Shown here: one piece after another, positions 9,537 to 21,426 of the stretch
How the letters are laid out: every line of letters begins with the position of its first letter
Numbering within the stretch: position 1 is the stretch's first letter
Assembly (NCBI GenBank): GCA_029582165.1
Contig: CM055884.1
Location: 19,065,037 to 19,129,036, forward strand
Source of the DNA: Portulaca oleracea
Taxonomy: Eukaryota > Streptophyta > Magnoliopsida > Caryophyllales > Portulacaceae
DNA: 64,000 nucleotides
Direction: 5' to 3'
Notes under the pieces: generated by a model
Told to the model about the DNA's origin: nothing
Seen by the model: the letters and a program-made list of their open reading frames with translations, nothing else
Databases searched by the model: none
Position numbers and translations under genes: made by a program

Positions 9537-11353
9537 CAAGTGTTCGATTCCTTGAATTCCCTTGTCACTTACTATCTCATGTTCGGATAAGGTAAGCTGA
9601 AGTCATCCTTATGTAAGACCCGAACGTTCCTCGATCTCCGGGTTAGACTCTGAAAAAGTAGATGATCAACTATTGATTCAACTGAGCTCGGCCAAGCATT
9701 TTCAGTCCAATCTCACCGAGTGGCCAACGAGACAACTGTCCCTAATAGGGAGGACAATGCCATCTTGTTCAGACACATATTCTCACATGATCCAACTGTA
9801 ACCCAAACACCGCCTTTATAACCTACTGTTACGAAAGGTGTTTAACGCGCTCCAAAGTCACAACAGATCATGCAGTCTATGTACTGAACTCATGATTCAG
9901 GAATTTTGAGTAATTAGAGCTCTTATGACAATTCCCAACTTAAAGAGCTCCCACTGCGGCTCAGTTCAGTAGTCGTTCTCAATAATACGCATGTGATTGA
10001 TTTATGATGTCATCACATCACTATGATCACGAAACTTGATCATCACCTCAATCCTACATGCTAATTGTGTTGATATTATCACTGCTCCTACGTGATAATA
10101 CAATTAGGAACCAGGTCTACTGTCGACCAAGAATGGCATTACAAGTTCACTAATGGGGTTTCAAAAATCAGACCTCATCCAATTTCCCATTTTGAATTCG
10201 CTAACCTTTTTGGACATTTACATAATTCTAAACCACAATTAATGTAAATTTTTGAATCTTATTCTTAACGATGAATCAACAGGGTCATAATTCACGAGCA
10301 ATTCATGTAAATTTGACTTGTTAATATTCCGGAATGTGTTCAATACCTATTGCCCATGCATGACTATCATCCTATAACTACAATAAGGGTTTAGTACATA
10401 ATACTTGCAATGAACCACGCACATATACAATTTCACTAATGACCTTTCATACAGGAAGATATTTCCGGAACTCATGTTTGGATTCATAGTGAGTTTCAGT
10501 TCCTTTGCTTGAGTGATGGCTCCTATCAACAAGGCTTAATTTCTCTCGCAAGGCTAGAAACATCACCCAGTTCTAAAATGAAATTCACAATCCTAACAGT
10601 TTCTGCCACAGCTTCTAAAGTCATGTCATGCTTGTCTTCTTTGTAGAATTAAACGCATGTCATGTTAGAAACTTCTTCCAGCTCACTTCAATACCACTCA
10701 AACAGATCGTATAATATTCTCCGACCTTTCAGATAATTATATTTCTCTGTCATAAGTGTAGCATCAATGCAACTCTTCACACTTAGCTTTTATCAACCAC
10801 TTTAGACTTAGGACACATCCTTAGTTTTACTTATACATATACAATGTATATGTTATGTTCGGCTTTGAACATCTCGTGGCATACATTAATCTCACGCCTA
10901 AAGCATGAGTTATAAAAATCAAAATCTTTTTAGATCTTCTGATTGTTTTGAGACAATCAGCTTCTCTAAGGATATGCCATGATTTATAGAAATTAATCCA
11001 TTCTCGAAGTGGGTTGAACTAATTCAACACCTAGTCAACTTTGATTCAAACAATCAAAATCTTTAATCTATCATTATAGATTTTGTCTCCAAGAAAATCC
11101 TTAGCCCCATCAATCCTTCACTTTGAAAATTATTCCCAAGTCAACCTCAATAGACGCAACATGGGAATCTTCCTCTGACTAGGCAGTATGTCAATCACAT
11201 ACAATATCAGAAAATGCATTGCTCCAACTGAACTTCTTGTAAACACAATATTATCTTTGACACTTCCGAGTATATCAAACTTTTTAATATCCTGGTCAAG
11301 AAGGTCAATGATTCCTTTGCTTTAAAACTCTCCTATGGGCTATGTCTGATGGC
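9537..11353 (-). other. Copia I, 3' part without readable coding
   Basis: No intact RT or RNase H frame can be read here on the minus strand, and no YVDDM box was found. The left 1 kb looks like untranslated sequence; the part from about 10600 to 11353 may be decayed RT/RNase H. Two short frames (10347-10532 and others) carry no recognised domain. Confidence 0.5.
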
Positions 11354-11596
11354 TCACACCTTCAGACAAATCAACCGAGTTCTAAACTCGGTTGCATACA
11401 TGGATTCCATTTTAGACCTTATGGAATCTTGATTTGTTAAAGCTTCTTTGATGTAGGTAGAGTCATTACTTTCTAAAAGTAACATCTCATGCTCATCCAT
11501 AGAAGATTGATATCTTTGTGGCTGACGGAGTTGTTTACCAGACCTTGCTTGGAGTAATATTCCTGGCACCTCCTCCTCAACGTTTTGAGGAACCAC
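11354..11596 (-). pseudogene. Copia I, linker and start of reverse transcriptase
   Basis: The 80-residue minus-strand frame includes RSGKQLRQPQRY, the basic R-R-S-x-R-x-x-x-x-P-x-R-Y motif between integrase and RT of plant copia elements, then IKEALTNQDSIRSKMESMYA, the start of RT (E-A-[ML]-x-x-x-D-S-x-x-W-x-x-A-M-x-x-E-[MI]). It then diverges. The expected W and A of that motif are lost. Confidence 0.7.
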
Positions 11597-11666
11597 TACT
11601 GCCTCAACCTTGTTCTTAATTTCCCTACCAATAGGAAAACTTGAACTAGGATCAAGTAGCGGAGTT

Positions 11667-11990
11667 TTAGGTGATGATTATAGTGTTTTGTGTCTCTTGA
11701 ACTTCGGTAAGTTCAAAAACTCTCCCACTCTTTCTTTTAGAGAATAACATATTCTCTGAGAAGAAAGCATTTTGACACACAAACACTATCCTCCACAACA
11801 GTTTGTATAAGTGATACCCCTTTCTTTCCGAAAATAGTTCAACGACTTTTCCTCTCCAAATCAAATGTGGTGTTTTCTCTAGTGCTTCAAATAATCTTTG
11901 TTTAGTAATTAGAGCTATGGTTAACTGCGTGTATCCCCATTTTTTGGTAACCGGCAATGTTGACTCAACCATCAGTGATCGCACCATATC
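11667..11990 (-). pseudogene. Copia I, C-terminal part of integrase
   Basis: The frame starts MVRSLMVESTLPVTKKWGYT, matching the segment after the catalytic Glu in copia integrases (M-V-R-S-M-x-x-x-x-x-L-P-x-x-F-W-G-x-A). It continues with EKTPHLIWRGK, where T-P-[YH]-E-[LI]-W-x-G-[KR]-K-P is usual. The rest is out of frame or substituted. No catalytic residues are included. Confidence 0.75.
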
Positions 11991-14900
11991 TAATAAGGTG
12001 TGATTCCTCTTTTTAGATACGTCATTGAGTTGTCGTATATCTAGAGGAGAGAGTTATGAAATAATTCCACATTCTCTGGAATGGTTAGTGAAATCATGGC
12101 TCAAATGCTCACCTCCTCCACATTATTGAAGGATTTCGATATTCTTGCCAAGTTGGTTTTGTACTTCACTTTGAAAATCTTTGAACATTTCAAAGGATTT
12201 GGACTTGTGGCGTATTAAGTAGATATACCCATATCTACAAAAAAAATCATCACTGAAAGTGATGAAATAGTACAGTAAACCTTCTTCTAGCACTAGTGCT
12301 CATAGGACAACATACATCAATATGTTTGCATCCTAATAAGTTAATAACTTGTTCACTAATTTCAATAAGAGATGATTTTAGTCATCTTACCCATCAGACA
12401 TGCTTTACAAACATTGAACTTTTCAAAGTTCAGGTTTTCCAAAATCTTACACTATGCAGTTTTCTGAATGCATTTCTGATTAATATGACTTAAGCTTATA
12501 GTATTAGAATTATGTTTCATTTGAGTCATTTGTTCAAACTCTTGGCTCAACCATTAGCATCCTTTCGATCTTATCTAGGTTCTCTCATTGTTTCGCCAAG
12601 ACTACTTCATTTTGGAAATCTTTAAACTATTTTAACATTCCAGCTTCAGATGAATCTCATAGACATGAATCACCATGCCTTATTTTGTTCATCTTTGAAG
12701 AATTGAAGTTATTTATCCCTTGTACTTGTGCACAATTGGACTATATACATCCATATGTATAAGTGTTTATTGGCACATTTACCTTTTCTTGTAAAAGGTA
12801 TAGTCATGTTTTGCAGACATTACATGTTTCAAAGTCTTATTATTCAAAAGTCTATCACTGTGACGCTTCCGAATGCGCTCTGATTTGCACGACTTAATAG
12901 ATAGTTACAAGATTTATGTTTGAATATGAGTTATTCCTTTTAAACCTTTTGGTTTCGATGTGTTGTGTGTGTTTATCCGAGATCCCCTCTCTCTATTTGA
13001 CAGCTTGAAATCAAATTTCTACTTTTAATGAGAACATAGAATCACCTATAAATTTCTGTTATAAGTCTTGAGGAAATGGATAAACAACCAACTCTTCATG
13101 AGAAGCTACAACTAATTGCATGTTCCCTTTTGTAGGCTGACTCTCATCCTTCAAAGCACATCTACTTTGCAGTAGATCCTGCACATTTGCATAAATGTGA
13201 GTTACATAGCCGGTATCTAATACTCAAAGTGGGTTTAATAAAGATAGTGAGTATCATATACACACTAGCCTAGAAATGACATCATATTACTACATTTCAA
13301 GACTTCCTTATAGTTATTCACGATCCTAGTGTCATACATGATCTGGTTGTTAATCGGTTGCTGTCATTGGTTGGATATGTACAACTGTTTGTCCTTACCT
13401 TTCCTTTGACTTCTTGTCTTTGATAGATTTCTTAAATCTTATTTTCCCTTTCACTAAAAGACTATCTTTAGTCGCCAACCTTTTGGCTAAAGGGGGGATC
13501 TGAGATTTCTCATGTTTTAAAATAGTCAAATGATTTCAGAACATGAGCGCCATCAATTGGCCATTATCTAGCTCAACCAAGACTATCTGGTTATTGGTTT
13601 CATATATTTCAAGTCTAACTAGTTCGACGAACTTGGTTTTGAGTTGGTAATATTGAAATCCTTCCTCTAATCCTTAGACATTTTGAAGTTAAAGTCACAT
13701 GAATACTATGACATTACATATATCCATTTGACTTGATTGACTTCTTAATATTGATGCCTATCTCAATGTTATATCAAAGACATGTTCCTTTAATTCGATT
13801 CCAAGACAATCTTGCGATGGCGATGCTGATTAAGGAATTGTTGTCATTGTTTTTCTCTTTCTCAAAGAGAGAACAATATTTTATTAGTGGTTGATGTTTG
13901 AGTGAAAAGACATAATGAAGTCTATGAGACAAAATTGGTTCATTTTAGTTATTATTCATCAAAAGAAATTAAACTAATTTTAACTTCAACTCAAAATACT
14001 TTATTAACTCTCACTTAATGTTTTAATTAATTAAGACCCACAAGACCCATGGGCTCAAGTGGACTTTATCCCAACAAAACTCGAGCCCATGTTACCTTTG
14101 GTGGATCATTTTATGATCAATCATTCAAAATGACTCTTGGCAAGAAATTTGTATCGAATACGATATTTCTCTTCCTCTACTCTTAGCTCAAAACTGTTTT
14201 GCTTGCTAATTTGAATTGACCTAACTCCCCCACCCTACTTATTAATGATGGATAAATAATTCACTTTGGCTTTCTTTATTTTTCCATCTAAGTGGTGTTT
14301 CGACAGGTTAAGCAATAATTCAATTTTGAGAGTAGGTTTTATTATCCTAAGCATGCAATTCTAGGCGAACTCTTTCGAAAAGCATAAAAGGAATAATAAA
14401 ACAACATGCTATAACAAATTAAAGCATAAAATAAAACCCCTAGTATGACCACCTAGACTTAATCAAACTAGTTTTAACTAAGCCTTGACAGTCTTCAAGA
14501 AACTCTTCTTGAATTTTACAACTTCCTTGGATAGGCTCCTATTCGAATCAACACCTCCTATTGTTGTTCGGCTCCCACTCAACTTGATGTCTCCAATTAC
14601 AACAAATTTACAAAGTGGACCTGACAATTGAGGCCTTACATGAATTAAAATAAACTTAACTGAAAATTTAATTTTAAATAATCCAACGACGGCACGCAGG
14701 CCGTATTTCACCCAACTCTGTACACAGACCGGTAAAATCGACTATCTATGGCCATACTAGAAGCACATGCAAACATGTAATATTGCAATAATTATATCAA
14801 ATATAACACATACTTTAGTTAACAAATTATAAAGGCATATATAATTGCAATTATAACACATGAGGAAATAAATACTAAATAAGATTTCCTAGAAGTTTGT

Positions 14901-14991
14901 ATGATTGATAGAATAAACAAATTTTCAAATTTTATCTTAGTTACCTAAACAGATTTAGGATTTTATAAAATACCTTCACATACAATCTACT
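11991..14991 (-). other. Copia I, decayed gag-pol region
   Basis: The position predicts gag, protease and the first part of integrase, but I can read no convincing domain. A 77-residue minus-strand frame at 14711-14478 is basic (ending with KKSFLKTVKA) and unrecognised. The plus-strand frame 12296-12493 has no recognised domain. Sequence is AT-rich with many stops on both strands. Confidence 0.45.
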
Positions 14992-15173
14992 CAATTTTCC
15001 TAAAATTAAGAGATCTAAAAGATACTATATCTTCTAAAATATTGGAAGTTTCAATTTTTCTAAATTCAAAAGATGCATAAGATACTATATCTTCTAAAAT
15101 ATTGCAAGTTTCAATTTTCCTAAAATCAAAATATGCAAAAAGATACTATATCTTCTAAAATATTGCAAGTTTC
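14992..15173. repeat. Three tandem copies of about 61 bp
   Basis: Each copy contains AGATACTATATCTTCTAAAA followed by ATATTG(G/C)(A)AGTTT. Copies begin near 14992, 15053 and 15113. The core AGATACTATATCT is a near-palindrome. The array lies in the leader of copia I, next to the longer 166-bp array. Confidence 0.85.
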
Positions 15174-15298
15174 CTAAACTATACAAATTTATTAATAGAT
15201 TTTATGCCTATCAACTGATTTAGTAGCAATAGGATTCAATAATTCATTTCTAAAATTAATTTTAAACCCTAAAACGCACGAATTCACCAAAACTGCTG

Positions 15299-15337
15299 GC
15301 AATACGGTTCGTGTTGGCTCAACACAGTCCGCGTTGC
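15299..15337. promoter_or_regulatory. Degenerate palindrome pair in copia I leader
   Basis: GGCAATACGGTTCGTGTTGG and CAACACAGTCCGCGTTG are altered forms of the CAACACGGTCCGTGTTG unit of this element's LTR, but here they sit in the interior, about 1.2 kb from the 5' LTR. They may be relics of a rearranged promoter segment. Confidence 0.55.
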
Positions 15338-15430
15338 TTCCCGGTATTGGTTATTTTCGAGGTATGAAAACTTAAATAAAAAATATCAAAACTTATCGAA
15401 TTTAAGAGTTTCAAATCATAGTGTTATCTC

Positions 15431-16200
15431 ATAACCTACTATGAAAATTTTCAAGAATTTTAACAAATTTCACAAGATTGTAAAATTTTAGGAAATCAAA
15501 TCTTTTTAATTTGCCGTTTAAGAGGAAAATAAAAGAGAATAGTCCGATAAGTTCAAAAATCAAATTTTATAATTTTCCCATATAGTAGAATCATCTAATA
15601 AGCTACTGTAAAATTTTCAGATTTTTATCAATTTTGAAAAATTCGAAAAAAACAATTAGAAGAATAAACGATTTTATTCTGCTGTGAATCTGAAAACTCA
15701 AGGAAAATTAGTTAACGATTTAGAAAATTCATGAAAATTTTATCCATAACAGAATGGTTACCCAGTAAACCACTATAAAATTTTCAGAAATTTTGCAAAT
15801 TTCTGTACATTTACAAAATTTAGAGAAGTAACGAATTTATTTCTCTCAGATCTAAAAATCTAAATTTAAAAATATAATGTAATATAATAAATTAACGGAA
15901 AATTTTTCCCTAAAAGTATGATTACCAAGTAACCTATTGTAAAAAATTTCAGAATTTTTACAAATTTCTACAAATTTATAAAATTGAGAGAAGTAAACGA
16001 ATTTTATTTCTCTTCAGATCTGAAAACTCAATTAAAAATCCATTTTAATTGGAACAAATCTACAAAAATGATGGAAAGTCCAGAACACTTCCAGACACCT
16101 CCAGTAAAAATTTCGGAATTTTTCGAATTCATTTGATATTTGATTTCGATTTTCAATAAATTTACCGTAAATAAACTAAATCAGAAAATAATTCTACAAA
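15431..16200. repeat. Degenerate tandem array, period about 166 bp, five copies
   Basis: A block reading roughly (G/A)TAA-C-CTA-TG-AAAATTTCAGAATTTT recurs with phase starts at 15431, 15598, 15765, 15929 and 16094: spacings of 167, 167, 164 and 165 bp. A second landmark (GAAGTAAACGAATTTTATTT, then CAGATCTGAAAACTC or variants) holds the same relative place in copies two to four. Copies differ by many substitutions, so the array is old or poorly constrained. It fills most of the space between the primer site and the start of coding in copia I. Confidence 0.75.
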
Positions 16201-16540
16201 TTCATATTGTGTGAATTAGACTTATTTCATGTATTTCCTATTGTTTAACAATATTAAACATGAACATTTCTAAGACAATCTAAATAAAATCAAGTTCATG
16301 CTAGGTTTAACAATTAAACAAACATAAAATTGATTAATTAAAGGCAATAAGAAATAACAATAATAAAAGCATGAAACTTTTCAATAAAAAATTTTAGATT
16401 TATTATTTTGAATAAAAAAGATTAAAACTTTCATAAAGCTTTAAAATTTAGGTATAAAACCACTCTAGCAAATTCATAATATAATTCAACTATTGACAAA
16501 ATTATTTATGAATTCAAGTATAATACTTTAGCATGCAATT

Positions 16541-16556
16541 GGTGGCTCTGATACCA
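16541..16556 (-). other. Primer-binding site of copia I (tRNA-Met type)
   Basis: On the minus strand this reads TGGTATCAGAGCCACC, the standard initiator tRNA-Met primer site, four bases after the LTR end. It fixes the minus orientation and identifies 16561-17353 as the 5' LTR. Confidence 0.95.
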
Positions 16557-16560
16557 CTGC

Positions 16561-17353
16561 TGGATTTTAGGTTATCTATTTCCTAAACAGATACAGATTA
16601 ATTGGCAGAATAGTCATAACGATTATAAAACAATTAATCACAACAATTGCAGAGGCTTTAGTAATTATACCTGATCGCTAATCCGGCTGATGAAGAAGTT
16701 GACATTTGAGATTCCAATGCTGAAATCCTTTACTGAAAGTCCATGCAGCACTCCGGGAATTCGACTGCTAGATCGACCAGATCGAGACAGATCTCAATCT
16801 CTCAGAGAGAGAGAGGAACTCAGGAAATCACCCTGATATCTCTCAAAAGTCTTAAGAAGGTCCCTCGATAAATCTCTCAGAGAGACTCCTATTTATACAG
16901 TTTGAATGACTTGGTCAAAGGGTTACTAAAACCCTAATGGTCGATCTAATTGACGGCACATTCTCAGGCCCAACACGGTCCGTGTTGAGGCAACACGGTC
17001 CGTGCTGGCCTCCAGAATGTCCATTAAATCGGCCCATGGACACCACGGTCCGTGGTGTCCCAACACGGACCATGTTGGGTCAACACGGTCCGTGTTGAAC
17101 CCAATTCGGTCCGTGTTGTGTTGATTTCTCATATAAACTAGTTCCCAATATTTCTAAACATAATACAATATTATTTAGGTTACATACATTGTTCCAAGGC
17201 ATTGACTTGTGTGACCCAGTAGGACCAAATAATATAGTTGTAATTAAACACATTCAATTACTAATTATAGAGGTCTCTAGCAAGACATATAATTACTAAA
17301 TTACTTTGGTTTAATCTCCGTGTATATCGAACATTGTCGGGACATTCCCAACA
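16561..17353 (-). mobile_element. 5' LTR of copia I
   Basis: Ends TG/CA: plus-strand TGGATTTTAGG at 16561 and ATTCCCAACA at 17353. It matches 8686-9519 with a deletion near 16800. Upstream of the TATA box (complement of about 16890-16898) are six palindrome units: 16971-16987, 16991-17007, 17039-17058, 17061-17077, 17081-17097 and 17103-17118. The unit at 17081-17097 has no counterpart in the other LTR. Confidence 0.9.
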
Positions 17354-18015
17354 TCTGCATGCTCTGGTTTAGCCAGACTTGAGATTTTAATGAGGGCAGT
17401 GCATGAGCAACAAGATAAGATACTTGACATGGCGTGAGGGTATGGCCCATTATATGATTCTGACATGGCGTGAGGGTTTGATGCTAGGAGTGATGATGAT
17501 TTATGTCATGGGCCAATTAATATGATTGACGAGGAGTCTTGTGAGGGGTTTCTGGGTGAATTAGATCCTTCAAGCAAAGAAATTGATGATGTACTCCATG
17601 CTTTTACACTTTGTTCACCACCTTCCTTTGCCTCTAAGAGCCTTAGGAGCCCATTCCCTGTGAAAAGACCTTTGATATTCATGCTGATGTGGAATGTGTG
17701 GTTAACTCTTGTGATGTGACTGTGATTGAGGGGACTAACAATGTGCTTGATTTGTCCTTAGGCACTTTAGGAGGGTTTCATCCCTATCTTGATCCATATT
17801 GTAAATGCCTAGAGGACTCAGCTAGAAAAATCATGTGGACAACTTATTTTGATTCTTTTGATTTTTCTAGTACGTCTGACTTATTTGAGAGAGTGCAACT
17901 AACATTCTTTTCCATGAGTATTTTGTTGCTCTCTTATCTGCAAGCATGTGAACCGTATGTTGCCGAGTTTGACAAGCTTCTAAGGGCTTTGACTGCGTCT
18001 GAGGTGATCGTTTAA
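17354..18015 (+). pseudogene. Gag-like short frame of element A, second part
   Basis: Directly after copia I the reading of the mini-gag resumes with ARLEILMRAVHEQQDKILDM. TGA codons then occur twice within a local duplication (TGACATGGCGTGAGGGT near 17423 and 17461). Two overlapping frames follow: 17522-17719 and 17689-18015. The second holds DPYCKCLEDSARKIMWTTY and ends with EPYVAEFDKLLRAL. No known domain was recognised in this part, and the frame shift between the two indicates decay. It may be the unique coding region of this non-autonomous family. Confidence 0.45.
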
Positions 18016-19819
18016 TCACAAGGTTGTGATGGAGTGGCTGATGCTCCTCATGACCTTTGCTTGAAGAAGAGATAGTTTAGGTGCATCCTGCACCTAACCT
18101 AGTGAGTTCTTTCTACTTCATTTCTTTATTTTTCTTCATTTTTTTAGTGTGATGCATTATGTCGTTTCCCACTTGTGCATGTTACCTTACTCGAAATGTA
18201 TTACGGACATTGCTTTGTCCAAGCATGGGGGGTTTGGGTTGATTATCTTAAAATCATGTGCTTGAAGACTTACATTTATAGTTGCATATTTCTTAGTTTC
18301 TTTTTGTGTTTGTTAGGCATTGAATTTGCATCTAGGTTGCATATAGGAGTAGTTTTCTTGCTTTCTTGCTAAAAGTTAAAAAAAAAAATAGGATAGTCGT
18401 TCCCCTTTATGAGGTGTGTTTGGATTGTCATTGCAGGTGTGTACTCATGTGATTTCTGGCTTGACTTAGATGATGAAAGAGACTTGGTTGCTTGTTTGAT
18501 TTAGGTTGCTTGTCTTGTTTATGATTCAACTAGTCTTGAATGATTCTTGTGCATAATAGTGAAGTTCCTATGTTGGTACATCAAATGAACTAGTTGTAGT
18601 GATTGTGGTAGGTTAACCCGTGAGACTTTTTGAACCTAAAAGACTATCATTTTTATAGTCTCATTTTCTTTTGAGTGTGACAGTACCATGTTTGCATCTC
18701 TAGAACTTGATTTGACTCTGTTTGAAACTGCATTTGACTTGTGCATTATGTTAATATGATTGAGGCCCATTTTGAAGACACGTAGCCAAAAGCCACCAGA
18801 CTTTTTGACTTCTTTTTGCTAGCCCTTGCGCAGTTTTTCCTGTCTTGATTGTTTCACCTATATCGTGCACTTTTGGCCTGTTCCTAATTCCATATCCTTT
18901 TAGCCAAGTTAGTGGAGCAACAATTTAGTTGGGGGCAGTTTTGTAGTCTAATTGTTGGTGACTTCCTTGGTTGAGTGCTTGATGAGGGAAGTGTTACTCT
19001 TAATCATCATTTGTTCCCTCTTTTCTTCGAAGGTTAAAATTTGGGTTGATGGGGGAAGAGTCTTCCTTTATGTATTCGTGCCATTCATCGAAAAAAAAAT
19101 GAATGAAAAAAAAACGAGTTAAAATAAATATAAATAAAAGCGTTTGAAGAACAAGTGTTTAGCATGATGGTTTTCTTGATTATATTGACTCTTTCCCCTT
19201 ACCTTTCTTTGATGGGAATATATTTGAGCGGGGTGTGAAGTAGGAGGTGTTGTGTTTTGTGTATTGGGAAGGTTGCTCTTTAGGTCCTTGGCTCTTCAGA
19301 TCCAAATTTTCCCAAACTATTTCCCTCCTTACCCTACACCTAAGCCCCGCTACAACCTTTGAAAAATTCTCATGATTAACATTGGTGCATTTTGTCTATA
19401 ACGGTAAAGAATTGAGAGTCTTGTCAAGCTTATGGTAGGTTGCTTACATTGGTTGAAGGTTTTGAGTGAATCATCATATCTATTTAAAACACATTAGGGG
19501 AGTGATTCACATACACTAAAGTGAGGTCCTACCGATCCCAACTGGTTCGCCAAGCATATGAATGGATTTTGATTGCATTTGAGTTGTGATGGATTGGTTG
19601 TGTTGCTTCTTGACTTGTGATTCTTTTTCGAACAACAATCTTTGTCTCGATTTAATTCTTAATCTCGCTAGGGAGTCTCATTGTGTATGCTTGTTTTGGT
19701 ATTCTTACATTGCCTTTTTTTGGAGGAGGTGTGTGAGTAGTTTTCTTTTCAAGTCCTTTCATCTTGTTTTGAGTCTTGTACTTGCTTGGAGACAAGCAAG
19801 GAGTAAGTATGGGGGGATT
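18016..19819 (+). other. Element A, 3' noncoding region
   Basis: No coding is visible. A purine-rich PPT-like word CCAAGCATGGGGGGTTTGGG lies at 18220-18239, shortly after the ORF, and the functional-looking tract is 1.6 kb downstream at 19806-19819. Element E has the same arrangement (59733 and 61501). The interval includes words such as ACATTGCTTTGTCC and GAGTGATTCACATACAC, the latter similar in style to E around 61108. It is typical of the long untranslated 3' part of Athila/Tat elements. Confidence 0.65.
19784..19819 (+). other. Hairpin and polypurine tract of element A
   Basis: GCTTGGAGACAAGC (19784-19797) can fold as a five-base stem with a four-base loop. It is followed by AAGGAGTAAGTATGGGGGGA, then the LTR at 19820. 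The same module, hairpin then purine tract then LTR, is found in B (21569-21601) and E (61479-61514). Confidence 0.75.
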
Positions 19820-21421
19820 TGATAACTGCATTTTATGACTATGTTTTTAGGGGTTTTCGATAGTGAATTAGGGATAATTTTATGTATGAACCTTGATTTA
19901 TATTCCAATTTCCCTACTACACTTGGTATTGTTTTTTTATGTGAATTTGTAGGTTTTGAGGCCAAAACACCAATTTTCTCTCAACATTTGACGAGATTCA
20001 ATACACCACGGACCTCCCAAACTAAATACCGAACCGTGGTATGAATTTGGAATCGAACGGACGACGAAACCCATGGCCAGAGGTCACCACAGTTTGACCT
20101 TGGTGGACCTCATGGTCCGTGGTGCAACAGTAATTGTTATTGGGCATGAAATTCATCCAATTCATTTCAAACCATTTACTCGGTCCCACAAAAGAGAGAA
20201 GGGGAGGTCAAGAAATTAATTGTCATTGGGCCAAGCCTTGATTCGATCCAATAGAAGAAAGGAATAGTGGAGGCATTGGTCCACCATTCCATTCGCGCAG
20301 CACAAATAACAAAAGAGGAGTGGAAGCCCAGGCCCCTTACTCGGCCCAATGAGAAAGGAGAGAAGTGGAAAAGAATTCATGGCATTCACCCAACCATTTA
20401 TGCGGCCCAATGATAAAAGAGTGGGAAGTGGAGGAATTCGAGAAGATTGGGGCAACCATTCATTTCGTCCAATCAATAAAAGAGAAAAGTAAGGGTAATG
20501 CGATTCACTTTGTTCAGCCCATTCCCTCACTCGTCCCATTGAAAGAATGAGAAAGTGGAGGTGCATTTTTCTTCTTTCATCCGTATCATTCTAACTATTC
20601 ATCCATCAAGAGATCGAGAAAACCCACTTCATCCCTCCACTCATCAATTACTCCATCAAGATTCAAGATTGAGATTGATTCGAAGAGGAGCGAAGTTCGA
20701 GATTTGGGAAGAAACCATTATTACTTGCGAGGAAAACTCATCCCGGGATCAAAAGACTCGACGGTTGTAATTCCTGGTAATTATATTTCTTTTCGATTCC
20801 TTCTTTGTTTTGAGAGTTAATCATGATGTTTGGAACTTGTTTTGTACTTTTCTTGAATATGAGTGAGTAGTTTCTTTGAATTATAGGGTTTTGCAACCCT
20901 AAACAATGTAATTCGATTTAATATTATTAATTTGTGCACGAATTCTTGACTAGAGTCAATAGAAGGTTGTGTTTTTCATATTCATGTGCGTTCTTTGAGC
21001 AGACTAGGGAACCTTTTGATAACCCGAATATATTTTAGACCTTCAACTTTGATTAACTTGAAAAACATACGAAAGTTGTAATTTAGGTTAATCGAGGTAA
21101 TTCTATTAGCATCGAAAGAGTAGTAGAGTTCTTATGGTTGTCGTTCTTGATTCGTTCTTGAATGTTTGATTGTTCAGGCTAGGTTTTAGTAATCAAGCTC
21201 GTTGTTAGGTTATCATCTCCTTAGAAGTCTTTCTCCATTGATTGAACCTTCGATAGATTTATTTGCTTTATTAGTTTAATTAGTTCCTAAAACATTCCTG
21301 AATCAAAACATGATTAGCTTAGCAATCGCATTAGAGATTAGTTTTCTGTGCTGCTAATTGAGTCCATGTGGGATCGACCTTGACGTGCTACTACATACAC
21401 CGTGCGCTTGCGGTCTTGTCA
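19820..21421 (+). mobile_element. Right LTR of element A (1602 bp)
   Basis: It starts TGATAACTGC after the purine tract and ends GGTCTTGTCA before the target duplication ACAAC (21422-21426). It is collinear with 6433-8152 apart from a deletion around 21000 and small changes. An altered palindrome region lies at 20007-20125. Confidence 0.9.
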
Positions 21422-21426
21422 ACAAC

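Larger units (their letters stand above)
8686..17353 (-). mobile_element. Copia I: minus-strand Ty1/copia inside element A
   Basis: Two matching LTRs (8686-9519 and 16561-17353) flank a 7.0-kb interior. On the minus strand the order is 5' LTR (17353-16561), tRNA-Met primer site (16556-16541), long AT-rich leader, decayed pol, purine tract, 3' LTR. Target duplication: ACTGC before and TCTGC after, with CTGC shared; the gag-like frame of A continues across it. Coding parts are heavily decayed: only the C-terminal integrase (11990-11667) and the start of RT (11596-11354) are recognisable. The interior is longer than the usual 4-5 kb because of the leader and a long 3' untranslated part. Confidence 0.9.
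6433..21421 (+). mobile_element. Element A: non-autonomous Athila/Tat-like gypsy element
   Basis: Long LTRs (6433-8152 and 19820-21421) flank an interior that, without the nested copia, is about 3 kb. The target duplication ACAAC is perfect (6428-6432 and 21422-21426). A tRNA-Asp-type primer site follows the left LTR and a purine tract precedes the right one, both standard for the Athila/Tat branch of Ty3/gypsy. There is no protease, RT, RNase H or integrase; only a short gag-like frame remains. It would need enzymes from a related element such as C. The right LTR lacks about 110 bp present in the left (around 7620-7730), so the two have drifted since insertion. Confidence 0.85.
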
